Source: CAYLLT01 sp964591605 (GTDB lineage: Bacteria; Planctomycetota; Phycisphaerae; UBA1845; PWPN01). Taken from it: DNA of 27,455 nt. The DNA is taken from positions 1 to 27,455 of the forward strand of contig CAZQEN010000058.1 of assembly GCA_964591605.1 (NCBI GenBank). The letters are read 5' to 3'. Positions within the stretch are counted from its first letter, which is position 1; each line of letters begins with the position of its first letter. The notes below the pieces were generated by a model that was not told where the DNA came from, did not search any database, and worked only from the letters and a program-made list of their open reading frames with translations. A program made the translations under genes and the position numbers. Positions 15,651 to 23,577 of this stretch are shown one piece after another.

Positions 15651-16178
15651 CTACCCCTGCGAACGCTTCTCCACCTGGCCCGCCCAGCACTGGGGGTCGC
15701 GATACTTGACTGTCTGCAGGTGCTCGCAGTAGAGCACGAGCTGGCCCTCGTTCTTGAACACCTCGTAGCTGGCGCGGACCAGGCCCATATCCGGATACTT
15801 GGGGCGCTTCTCGAGATTGGTGCGGATGGCGTAGATCGTATCGCCGATGAACACCGGCTTGATGAAGCGCAGCTTGTCATAGCCGTAGCTGAAGGCGTTG
15901 ACGCAGTTGGTCGCCACCAGCCCAAGGCCGACGGAAAACACCATTGCCCCGGCCACCAGCCGCCGGCCGAACACGCCCTGCTCGCGGGCGAAGATCTCGT
16001 CGGCCACGTACGGATGCATGTCGAGAACGAGCGCGTTGAACTGCATCGATTCGCCTTCGGAGATGGTGCGGCGGATGGAGCGGATGCGGTGCCCGATCTC
16101 GAAGTCCTCGTAGAACCAGTTCTCGGCGTTCCAGATCGGAATCTCAGCGTGCCGGGAAGGATCGGGGTTCGGATTCAT
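15651..16178 (-). CDS. MaoC-like hot-dog protein, degenerate active site
   Basis: A 175-residue MaoC-like protein (hydratase 2 superfamily). WFYEDFEIGHRIRSIRRTIS opens the fold and YGYDKLRFIKPVFIGDTI is the conserved hot-dog strand. Family members hydrate enoyl-CoA with a D-x-N-P-x-H motif; here the corresponding segment is LDMHPYVAD, with D53 kept but V58 at the histidine position. It may be inactive alone, use H55, or pair with the divergent canonical MaoC protein, with which it shares the YGYD.LRFIKPVFIGDTI stretch. It is first in the six-gene operon. No ribosome site precedes the ATG; a promoter ends only 8 bases upstream, so the transcript may be leaderless. Confidence 0.88.
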   Translation of the reverse strand: MNPNPDPSRHAEIPIWNAENWFYEDFEIGHRIRSIRRTISEGESMQFNALVLDMHPYVADEIFAREQGVFGRRLVAGAMVFSVGLGLVATNCVNAFSYGYDKLRFIKPVFIGDTIYAIRTNLEKRPKYPDMGLVRASYEVFKNEGQLVLYCEHLQTVKYRDPQCWAGQVEKRSQG

Positions 16179-16186
16179 GACGCTCT

Positions 16187-16214
16187 ACCATAAAATGAGC
16201 TTCGCCTCTGTCAA
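16187..16214 (-). promoter_or_regulatory. Predicted sigma70-type promoter of the six-gene operon
   Basis: On the minus strand TTGACA (16209-16214) and TATGGT (16187-16192) are separated by 16 bases. The -10 ends 8 bases before the ATG of the first gene, so transcription would start almost at the start codon. Confidence 0.45.
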
Positions 16215-16299
16215 CGAACGGGTACGGCGGTTTGTGGGAAGTGCGGCGCCCGGTCGGTAAGGCGAGGGAGACTTGTGTCTGTCCCGGCGCGCCGGGAGA

Positions 16300-16323
16300 C
16301 GTGCAGGCGGGACGCCTGCACCA
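16300..16323. repeat. Hairpin with GGA triloop and CAC tail
   Basis: GTGCAGGCG (16300-16308), loop GGA, CGCCTGCAC (16312-16320), then CAC. This perfect 9-base stem has the same build as the units at 4082-4162. It lies in the 217-base divergent gap between the two MaoC genes. Confidence 0.7.
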
Positions 16324-16395
16324 CAATCGACCGCCCGCCCGAAATCCGTGCCATATGCTTTCCGGCTGCCCAACGGCGCCAGGCGGGATGGGCTC

Positions 16396-16845
16396 ATGCA
16401 ACTGACGACCTATTTCGAGGACTATCGGATCGGCGACATTCGTGAAACGTCTGGTCGGACGATCACGGAGACGGACTTCGTGATCCACGCCGGCCACACG
16501 GGTGATTTCTTTCCCCATCACGTCGACGCCGAATTCTGCAAGGGCACACCGTTCGGGCAGCGGATCGCCCACGGGACGATGACGTTCGCGATCGGCATCG
16601 GCCTGACCGCATCCGTCATCAACCCCGCGGCCTTCACGTACGGCTACGACCGTCTCCGCTTCATCAAGCCGGTGTTCATCGGCGACACCATCCACACGCG
16701 CGTCACCGTCGCCGACAAGCAGGACGACCCGAAGCGCAGCGATCATGGGCGGGTGATCGAGAAGTGCGAAGTCTTGAACCAGCACGGCCAGGTCGTGATG
16801 GTCTGCGAACACATCCTGCTGGTCGCCCGGCGCTCCAAGGCATAG
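16396..16845 (+). CDS. MaoC-like dehydratase/hydratase
   Basis: A 149-residue MaoC-domain protein, probably acting on a CoA thioester in the cytoplasm. YFEDYRIGDIRETSGRTITE begins the fold. GDFFPHHVD supplies D37 and H42 in the canonical D-x-x-P-x-H spacing, followed by GQRIAHGTMTFAIGIGL and YGYDRLRFIKPVFIGDTI. I chose the ATG at 16396; the frame is open further upstream to 16273, but that part translates the hairpin repeat and is not protein-like. The upstream ribosome site is weak (GGGATGGG). It is divergent from the degenerate MaoC gene and convergent with the fucosidase gene, 11 bases away. The pair probably arose by duplication. Confidence 0.91.
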   Translation: MQLTTYFEDYRIGDIRETSGRTITETDFVIHAGHTGDFFPHHVDAEFCKGTPFGQRIAHGTMTFAIGIGLTASVINPAAFTYGYDRLRFIKPVFIGDTIHTRVTVADKQDDPKRSDHGRVIEKCEVLNQHGQVVMVCEHILLVARRSKA

Positions 16846-16856
16846 CCGAAAGGCAG

Positions 16857-18815
16857 CTACTGCACGCCGAGCAACCGGCCGATCTCCCGCATCCGCTCGA
16901 CATAGACGTCCGGAATGAGTCCGTCGGGGTCCGGCGGCACGTTCAGCAGGTAATTCGCACGCCGATCGTTGCAGATTTTGAGCATCCTGACCGCATACTC
17001 GGCCGGATGGATCTGATCGTTGCCGATGTTCGGGTGCCAGAACCACCGGCCGGTTTTCTGGATCGTATCGCAGACTTCGGAAGGGGCGGTGTTGTCTTCG
17101 GCCGGCAACGTCGGCTTCCAGGGAAACTCGTAGCCCAGAATGTCGGATTCGGCCAGGTCGCGAGCGTTGTTCCCGAGCACGAGGCATCGGGGCTGCAATG
17201 ACTTGATGTGCGCCTTGATCGCCGGCCACTGGGCGCTGGTGTACGGGTTGCTGTACTGGTCGCACCAGAGCAGGTCGATCGCACCGTAGGAGGTGAGCAG
17301 CTCGGTGAGCTGCTTCTTGATAAAACCGGCATAATCGCCGACGGCTTCGGGCGGCAAGCCGTGCAGGTCCGTCTGGCCTTCCGCGAGTTGGCCTTTCGAG
17401 TAGTCACCGGGGAAGCAGTAGTACAGGCCCACTTTCAACCCGCGCTTGCGGAAGGCGCTCACGAACTCGCGAACGAGGTCGCCCTTGCCGTCCCTGTAGT
17501 TCTTGAACGCCGTGATGTCGTGCGTCGTGCACTTGCTGTCCCACAGCGCGTAGCCTTCGGTGTGCTTGACGGTCAGGACTGCGTATTTCATCCCCGCGGC
17601 CCTGGCCGCCTCCGCCCACTGCCCGCAATCCAGCCGGGCCGGTTTGAACAGCAGCGGATCCTCATGGCCGGTCGCCCAGTCCCGGTCGACGAACGTGGCC
17701 AGGTTGAAGTGCAGGAACAGGCCGAACCGCCATTTGAGGAACTCCTCCTGGATGTCCTTGAGATAGAGCGCGCCCAGATCAGGCCGCGGCGCCTTGTCGC
17801 GGATCATGCGGCCGACCCGGCGGAGCGTTTTCACGTCGATCTCGCGGAGCCGCCCCTGATGGTCCGGCCCGACATCGAGCGAGAAGATGTTCTCGTGCTC
17901 GACGGCCCCGAGGTAATCGGCATAGATGTGCTCGGCCGGCAGGCACAGGCCGTCGTGCCGGGGCAGCGAGTAGAACCAGTCGGCGCCGCCCTGGTGAGCG
18001 GGCAGAATCGGGTACGTGAACTCGGCCAGCTTGTAGCCGGACCCGAGACCGGCCGCGCCGAAGCCGGCGGCGGTGGGATCGTCCAGTCCACCCGGCCGGC
18101 CGCGCTCGCCCAGCCGGATGTCCGCCCCGCTCTGATCGCCGTGGTTGAATCCGACGAAGCAGCCGGGCTGGAGCGATTTGACGAACGCGGCCGTCTCGGC
18201 ATGGCTGAGGCCGCCGTCGCCCGCCGCATGATCGAACCAGATGAACTCGATCGGGCCGTACTGCGTCAGCAGCTCCTTCAACTGCGCCTTTTTTACCTCC
18301 GGGTTGCTGCCGCCCTTGCCGCCGGCTCCATCCACCGCGCCCGGCCAAGTCCAGTCACCTTCCGAGAAGTACAGGGCGAGCCTGATGCCGTGTTTGTCGC
18401 ACGCTTTGCGCAGTTCCGCCAGCACATCGCGCCCCAGCGGGGCTTTCGTCACTTTGCGATCCGTCGTCCGCGTATCCCAGAGGCAGAACCCATCGTGGTG
18501 CTTGGTCAGAAACAGGATGTAGCCCATCTGGGCTTCTTTGGCCGTCGTGACCCATTGCTCCACGTCGACGCCGGTGGCTTTGAAGTACTCGGGCCCGGCG
18601 ACGCCCGGCGTCCACTCCTTGCCCGAGAACGTGCTGAACGACCAGCAGACGAACATTCCCCAGCGCAGCGATTTGAGTTGCGCGGCCCGCAGGTTCAGGT
18701 CGGCCGGGCGGTCGGCCGCCCGACTGGTGGGCGCGGTCGTGGCAACGGCGAGCCATGCGATCAGGACGACATTCAGCGCGGACCGCCGGTGAGCGACAAG
18801 GCAGGTGTGAGTCAT
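16857..18815 (-). CDS. Secreted protein with two tandem GH29 alpha-L-fucosidase-like modules
   Basis: A 652-residue secreted protein with a signal peptide (core about 12-28, cut near SRA/ADR). Module 1 (about 47-345) has RWGMFVCWSFSTFSG, the LTKHHDGFCLWDT histidine motif, the nucleophile-region aspartate D195 in EFIWFDHAAG, and end motif DVGPDHQG. Module 2 (about 356-652) repeats these: RFGLFLHFNLATF, LTVKHTEGYALWDS, D519 in DLLWCDQYSN, and NVPPDPDG. GH29 enzymes remove terminal alpha-L-fucose with retention. Module 2 has HT for HH, so specificity may differ. I chose ATG 18815 because AAGGA lies 6 bases upstream and a signal peptide follows at once; an open frame continues to 19154 but is not protein-like. 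Two complete GH29 modules in one chain is uncommon. The divergent partner is a Tat-exported oxidoreductase. Confidence 0.88.
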   Translation of the reverse strand: MTHTCLVAHRRSALNVVLIAWLAVATTAPTSRAADRPADLNLRAAQLKSLRWGMFVCWSFSTFSGKEWTPGVAGPEYFKATGVDVEQWVTTAKEAQMGYILFLTKHHDGFCLWDTRTTDRKVTKAPLGRDVLAELRKACDKHGIRLALYFSEGDWTWPGAVDGAGGKGGSNPEVKKAQLKELLTQYGPIEFIWFDHAAGDGGLSHAETAAFVKSLQPGCFVGFNHGDQSGADIRLGERGRPGGLDDPTAAGFGAAGLGSGYKLAEFTYPILPAHQGGADWFYSLPRHDGLCLPAEHIYADYLGAVEHENIFSLDVGPDHQGRLREIDVKTLRRVGRMIRDKAPRPDLGALYLKDIQEEFLKWRFGLFLHFNLATFVDRDWATGHEDPLLFKPARLDCGQWAEAARAAGMKYAVLTVKHTEGYALWDSKCTTHDITAFKNYRDGKGDLVREFVSAFRKRGLKVGLYYCFPGDYSKGQLAEGQTDLHGLPPEAVGDYAGFIKKQLTELLTSYGAIDLLWCDQYSNPYTSAQWPAIKAHIKSLQPRCLVLGNNARDLAESDILGYEFPWKPTLPAEDNTAPSEVCDTIQKTGRWFWHPNIGNDQIHPAEYAVRMLKICNDRRANYLLNVPPDPDGLIPDVYVERMREIGRLLGVQ

Positions 18816-18926
18816 GGTGTGTCCTTCCACGAGCAGATTAACCCCATATGAAGTACCGGGCCAACAAGGCGCAGGGATATCGCCGGGGTTGCCTGTGCCC
18901 CGTCGTTGCATACTTGGCTTGCCAGA

Positions 18927-18963
18927 GAGCACACAGCGCGGGCTTCGCCCGCGCTGTGTGCTC
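18927..18963. repeat. Perfect 17-base inverted repeat
   Basis: Arms GAGCACACAGCGCGGGC and GCCCGCGCTGTGTGCTC with a TTC loop. There is no U-run on either side, so it is unlikely to be an intrinsic terminator, and its position between divergent genes would not call for one. Confidence 0.85.
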
Positions 18964-19146
18964 GGTGAACTCTGTGGCTCGTCTTGATGCAACTGAAGGT
19001 TCGACCGGGGGCCGACAGGATCCCGACCTGCATCGGCAGCATCCCGGCAACGGGCCGGTCGCAGGTCCCGAGGCGAGGCACCATCCTGAGCAGCACGACG
19101 CCCCGGGTGCGTCCGCCCGGACGGAGCGGCGGATACGCCGATTCGG

Positions 19147-19176
19147 TTGTCCAAAGGCCGGGATCGTGCGTATCAT
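19147..19176 (+). promoter_or_regulatory. Possible sigma70-type promoter for the Tat Gfo/Idh/MocA gene
   Basis: TTGTCC (19147-19152) and TATCAT (19171-19176) are 18 bases apart, about 118 bases before the ATG at 19294. The -10 matches at 5 of 6 positions and the -35 at 4 of 6. Confidence 0.35.
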
Positions 19177-19293
19177 GCACCACTGGTGACCGGGGACGTT
19201 CCCTCAGGCCGCGGCCCAGCTGCGAGCCGGGTGATCTGCGTGGACCCCGGATCGACACACACCAGAGACGGCGTTTTTTCAGCAAGGGCACCT

Positions 19294-20700
19294 ATGAGCA
19301 GCGATCAGAGCAGTCAAGCAGTATCCAGGCGAAGTTTCCTCACCACGGCCGCCGCGGGCATCGCCGCGCCGTATGTGATTCCATCCGGCGTGCTGGCCGC
19401 CCCCGGCCGGCCCGGACCCAACGACCGGATCAACATCGCCCTCATCGGGGCCAACGGCCAGGGCAACTACGACATGGGCGAGGTCATGCAATACCCGGAC
19501 GTGGCCGTCGTCGCCGTCTGCGAAGTGGCAAAAGACCGGCTGGAAGGCACCCTGGCCAAAATCAACACGACGCCGAAGGAGGAGAACAAAGGCGCCCCGC
19601 GCGGCCCCGACACGGCTAGAGGTTATAACGACTACCGCGAGGTTCTAGCCCGCAAGGACATCGACGCGGTGATCATCGCCACCAGTCCGCACTGGCATGC
19701 CCGCATGGCCGTCGATGCCGCCGAGGCGGGCAAGGACTTCTACTGCGAAAAGCCCATGACCCTGCACCTGGCCGAGAGCCTGGCCGTCAAGCGCGCCGTG
19801 GAGAAACACGGGCGCGTCGTTCAGGTCGGTACGCAGATCCACGCCAGCAAGACCTACCGGCGGATCGCGGACACCATCCGCTCGGGCGTGCTCGGCCCCA
19901 TCAGCTCGGTCCGCACTTTCCACGTGCTCAACCAGGGCCCCGATGGCATCGGCCAGGCCCCTGACACCGACCCGCCGCCCGGCGTCGACTGGGAGATGTG
20001 GCTGGGGCCCGCCCCCTACCACAAATTCAACCCGATCCTGTTCAAGGATTCGGCCCACCACCCCTCGTGGATGATCAGCGGCGGCTGGACTCCCGGCATG
20101 GCTCCGCACATCATCGACCTGCCGTGGTGGGCCCTCGAGCTGGGCTTCCCGGAAGTCACCTACAGCTCAGGCGGCCGATACATCATCAAGGACTGCGGCG
20201 ACGCCTACGACTTCCAGGAGATCCAGTGGAAGTTCCCCAACCTCACCCTCACCTGGTGGACCTCGCTGGTCAACAACTACGCCTTCCACAAGGTTCTGCA
20301 GGCCGAGCCGAACACCGGACGCCGCCGCGGACAGTTCTACCACGGCGTCAACGGTACCCTCATCGGCGATTACAGTTGGTATGAGGTGGTCTCCCAGGGC
20401 GATCGCATGAAGGACTTCAAGAAGGAGGACGTGCCTCAGGTCATCCCCGACTCGCCCGGACATCACCGCGAGTGGCTCGACTGCATCCGCACCCGCAGCC
20501 AGCCGAGCTGCAGCGTCGCCTATCACTACAAGCTCGACGTGGCCCTGAACCTGGGCATGCTCTCGATGCAGCTCGGCCGCTCGCTCCGGTTCGATCCCCA
20601 AACGGAGACGATCATCGGCGACCCCGAGGCCTCGAAGCTCGCCGTCCCTCAGTACCGCGCGCCCTGGAAGTTCATGAGCGAGTACGTGTCGAAGGTGTGA
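19294..20700 (+). CDS. Tat-exported Gfo/Idh/MocA family oxidoreductase
   Basis: A 468-residue oxidoreductase with a twin-arginine signal (SRRSFL, R12-R13) and hydrophobic segment to about residue 35 (PSGVLA), so it should be exported folded with its NAD(P) bound. The Rossmann motif is IALIGANGQGN (48-58) and the catalytic EKP is 152-154 in YCEKPMTLH. The substrate region includes GTQIHAS and a tryptophan-rich C-terminal half such as LTLTWWTSLVNNY. Such Tat-type members are abundant in Planctomycetota and Bacteroidota, and some act as glycosidases by an NAD-dependent oxidation mechanism. The ATG at 19294 has AAGGG about 5 bases upstream; an open frame from 19147 lacks protein character. It is probably functionally linked to the divergent fucosidase-like gene. 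Confidence 0.94.
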   Translation: MSSDQSSQAVSRRSFLTTAAAGIAAPYVIPSGVLAAPGRPGPNDRINIALIGANGQGNYDMGEVMQYPDVAVVAVCEVAKDRLEGTLAKINTTPKEENKGAPRGPDTARGYNDYREVLARKDIDAVIIATSPHWHARMAVDAAEAGKDFYCEKPMTLHLAESLAVKRAVEKHGRVVQVGTQIHASKTYRRIADTIRSGVLGPISSVRTFHVLNQGPDGIGQAPDTDPPPGVDWEMWLGPAPYHKFNPILFKDSAHHPSWMISGGWTPGMAPHIIDLPWWALELGFPEVTYSSGGRYIIKDCGDAYDFQEIQWKFPNLTLTWWTSLVNNYAFHKVLQAEPNTGRRRGQFYHGVNGTLIGDYSWYEVVSQGDRMKDFKKEDVPQVIPDSPGHHREWLDCIRTRSQPSCSVAYHYKLDVALNLGMLSMQLGRSLRFDPQTETIIGDPEASKLAVPQYRAPWKFMSEYVSKV

Positions 20701-20798
20701 CGGGCGTCCGCGTGCGTCCGAAATGCGGGAACAGGTCTCTCGAGTGGCATGGGTCGCGATGTCCATCGGGATACTCGCTGCCCGTGCGACTGGATCAC

Positions 20799-20836
20799 GG
20801 GCAGTCTGCATCCGCCATTGCGGATGCAGACTGCCC
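20799..20836. repeat. Perfect 17-base inverted repeat between convergent genes
   Basis: Arms 20799-20815 and 20820-20836 (GGGCAGTCTGCATCCGC and its complement) with loop CATT, followed by ATGCCAC, the tail seen on the smaller hairpins at 4082-4130. It lies in the 195-base gap between convergent genes and could stop transcription both ways, but there is no U-run. Confidence 0.8.
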
Positions 20837-20895
20837 ATGCCACCCGCCTGCCACTGGGCTCTGAATGCACTCCAGGCGTCCTTGTCCGTCCTGCG

Positions 20896-23499
20896 TCACT
20901 CGGAGGACGTCAGAGCGTAGATGGTTCCGTCCCATGTCGCCAGAATAAGGGTGTTGCCACTGATCGCGGGAGTGGAAGCGATGGGCATCCCGAACCAGTA
21001 CTTCCATTTCAGCGTTCCGTCGGCCGTTCCCAGTGCATAGAGATAGCCGTCGCTGGCGCCGAAGTAGACGGTGTGACCCACGATGACCGGTGAGCTCGTG
21101 ATCGTGGCGACCTCGCGCTTGTAGGGAACCGAGGGGGCCAGATCCGTGCCGACCGGGAACTTCCACCGGAGTTTGCCGGTGGACTTGTCAAAGCCGTGCA
21201 TCGCGCCCGCGAGCACCTCGCCATCGCGGGCCACTTCGCTGCTCCCGACACAGACGATGTCTTCGCCGACCGCCGGTGTGCCGGTCTCGTTTCCCAGCAG
21301 GACCACGGAGGAACCTTTGCCGTCGGGCTTCTCGAGCGTGCCCTCCCATATCACCTTCCCCGACGTTCCATCCAGGCACCGCAGCGTCTGCTCGTTGCGG
21401 AAGACGTAGAGACGATCTCCCTGCGCATCGTGTTCGACGGCCGCCGGAACCACGGCCACCGTCGATGCGACCATGCCCTTGTTCTCCCAGAGGACGGTGC
21501 CCTGCGCCGGATCGAGCGCGCGGACGAACGGACCGCCCTGATACACTTTGCCCGTTCCCAGACTCGGCCCGGAGTAGATGCTGGGCCACCAGTCCTGGCC
21601 GCCCGGCTGATTCCAGAGCGGTTTGCCCGTGGCGAGATCATACGCACCGAATCCCGAGCAGCGGCCGGCATAGACGGTACGGCCGTCGGTCACGGGGAAG
21701 CTGGTTTCCCATCGATCGCTCCGGCCGCGATCCAGAGACGCGGTCCAGCGCGGATAACCCTCGCGATCGAAACAATAGAGCGTGGCGGCCTGGGAGACGG
21801 CCATGATGTTTCCATCCCAGACGGCCAGGCTGTGCTTGACCGAGGAATCCACGGGAGCCCGCCACAGCGTGCGCCCCGTGCGCAGATCGAGCGCGGTCAC
21901 CGCGCAGTCTCCCAGCGACTGCTCGAAGCTGCTGGCGGCATAGACGCAACCCTCGGCGATGACCGGGCTGGAGATGTGGATCGTTCCGCCGATGTTGGTC
22001 GCCCAGGCGATCGTCAGCGGCGGTTCAGGACCGGCGGGAAGGTATCCGCGATGGCCGGCGTCGTTGTGGAAGAACGGCCAGGCCTGGCCCGGTCGCACGC
22101 GGGCCGCCGGATCGTCGGCAAGTGAAAAGGTGCCGGCTTTTCTCCAGATGCTGCCATCGGCGCCGGTCGCCTCCACCTCAATCCGCTTCGACCCCGCCTT
22201 GACGTTCGGCGGCACGGCGCAGCGCCCGGCCCATGACCAGGAGCTGTCGATCCACAACTCCCCTTCCGCCCGGGGCGCGGACTCGGCGGAGTCAGCAGTG
22301 GCCGAATCGAATATGCGATAGCGGACGGACTTGACACGGACGGCCGTGTCGTACGCCACGACGCGCAGGGGGATATCCTGCCGGCCGACCTGCCCGCCGA
22401 GCGGCGGCGAAACGATTTCGATCCGCTGCTCCTGCCGCCCCACCCGCCATTCGGAGCGGATGTCGTTGCCGTCGACGTGGATGATGCGGAAGCCCCGGGG
22501 ACTGCGGTCGATCCCGCCGAATCGCAGCGTCGAGCTGTTCACATCGAGGATGCCTTTGTAGAGGCGTTCGCGCCGGCCGTGCCAATGACCGGAGAAGACC
22601 GCGGCCGTGTTGCGTTCGGCCCACCAGTCGAGTTCGGGAATCAGCGGAATGAAGTGCTGGAAGACGATGACGCGTTTTCCGGCTCCGCTCAGACGAAGAT
22701 CCTCCTCGATCCACGCCTGCTGTCTCTTGAAATACTCGGTGTTCTTGGTGCGTCCGACGATGTCTTTGGCGATGAAGTGGTAAGGTCCCACATCGAACGA
22801 GTAATAGGGTGGGCCCAGGTGTTTCTCGTAGTTTTCAGTGTCGCGGAGCCGCCCGCCGTAATCATGGTTGCCCACGACGCTGTAGATCGGATAACGCGAC
22901 GCGAGGATCGCCCGGGCGTAACCGCGAATCTGATCCTCCTCCCTGCCGACGTTGACGAGATCGCCGGTCGCCACCACGAAGGTGGGCGGATCCGAGAGGC
23001 GGTTCACCACGCCCAGGTCATCGATCATCGTCTGCACGACGCTGTCGACCTGGGTGACGTGCGTATCGCTCAACTGCACAAACCGGAAATGCTCGGTGTT
23101 GCGGGCCGGATCGCGCACGAGGCCGATGTCGGCCGGCTGGACCTGGTTGGCGTATCGATCGAAATCGGCGATGACGTAAAACCACTTCGATGCGCGCCAG
23201 CCCGCGGGCGTGCACACAAAGACGGATCCGCGAGTGTCTTCCTTGATCCCAAATTCGAAACTCCCGTCCGGCGGCGTCTTGACGATGGTCAGGCCGTCGG
23301 AGACGGGCATGTTCGCGAGCGGCGGCTCGCCGGTCTCACGCGTGCCGTTGGCATTGAGATCCTCAAAGACGATCCCGCGCATGGTCAATGCACGGGGCGC
23401 CGGCCGGGACGCTGGTCGAGATGCGGCCGCTTTCTGGGCTTCCAATACTTCAGCAGTCACGAGGCACGCCGCGCAGGCAAGAGTCACGATCAGGCGCAT
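20896..23499 (-). CDS. Secreted calcineurin-like phosphoesterase fused to a PQQ-type beta-propeller
   Basis: An 867-residue protein with a signal peptide (about 1-22), an SdrD/MetallophosN-like beta domain (about 40-100: GIVFEDLNANGTRETGEPPL), a calcineurin-like phosphoesterase (about 138-345), a beta linker (about 357-460) and a PQQ/WD-like propeller (about 470-867). Metal ligands seen are D145/H147 (SDTH), D180 (GDLV), N211/H212 (GNHD), H282, and H305/H307 (GHWH), so it looks active. Propeller blades show repeats such as ALDLRTGRTLWRAPV, YDLATGKPLWNQPG, LDGTSGKVIWEG, FDKSTGKLRWKFPV and GTADGTLKWKYWFG. I chose ATG 23499 because GGAG lies 7 bases upstream and a signal peptide follows. The substrate is unknown; a phosphodiester or phosphomonoester outside the cytoplasm is likely. 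The agmatine deiminase gene lies 78 bases upstream on the same strand. Confidence 0.92.
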   Translation of the reverse strand: MRLIVTLACAACLVTAEVLEAQKAAASRPASRPAPRALTMRGIVFEDLNANGTRETGEPPLANMPVSDGLTIVKTPPDGSFEFGIKEDTRGSVFVCTPAGWRASKWFYVIADFDRYANQVQPADIGLVRDPARNTEHFRFVQLSDTHVTQVDSVVQTMIDDLGVVNRLSDPPTFVVATGDLVNVGREEDQIRGYARAILASRYPIYSVVGNHDYGGRLRDTENYEKHLGPPYYSFDVGPYHFIAKDIVGRTKNTEYFKRQQAWIEEDLRLSGAGKRVIVFQHFIPLIPELDWWAERNTAAVFSGHWHGRRERLYKGILDVNSSTLRFGGIDRSPRGFRIIHVDGNDIRSEWRVGRQEQRIEIVSPPLGGQVGRQDIPLRVVAYDTAVRVKSVRYRIFDSATADSAESAPRAEGELWIDSSWSWAGRCAVPPNVKAGSKRIEVEATGADGSIWRKAGTFSLADDPAARVRPGQAWPFFHNDAGHRGYLPAGPEPPLTIAWATNIGGTIHISSPVIAEGCVYAASSFEQSLGDCAVTALDLRTGRTLWRAPVDSSVKHSLAVWDGNIMAVSQAATLYCFDREGYPRWTASLDRGRSDRWETSFPVTDGRTVYAGRCSGFGAYDLATGKPLWNQPGGQDWWPSIYSGPSLGTGKVYQGGPFVRALDPAQGTVLWENKGMVASTVAVVPAAVEHDAQGDRLYVFRNEQTLRCLDGTSGKVIWEGTLEKPDGKGSSVVLLGNETGTPAVGEDIVCVGSSEVARDGEVLAGAMHGFDKSTGKLRWKFPVGTDLAPSVPYKREVATITSSPVIVGHTVYFGASDGYLYALGTADGTLKWKYWFGMPIASTPAISGNTLILATWDGTIYALTSSE

Positions 23500-23577
23500 G
23501 TTGAATCTCCGTTCGCTTCTCGAGGAATGAACCCCCGGATCGCATCTGCGGGCGTTGGCCTGCGCCAACCCGGTCAT

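Larger units (their letters stand above)
18816..19293. promoter_or_regulatory. Divergent 478-base region with long hairpin
   Basis: No credible gene is present. A perfect 17-base stem (18927-18943 with 18947-18963, loop TTC) lies in a stretch resembling the common CTCTGTG-type intergenic repeat. The plus-strand promoter is listed separately. I found no convincing promoter for the minus-strand fucosidase gene. Confidence 0.5.

Noticed and set aside
17208..18851. 547-codon plus-strand frame opposite the fucosidase gene
   Set aside because: It mirrors the GH29 coding frame and has no domain pattern of its own.
18816..19154. N-terminal extension of the fucosidase-like protein to 19154
   Set aside because: The extra residues translate the 17-base palindrome and repeat. 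A ribosome site and signal peptide at 18815 mark the real start.
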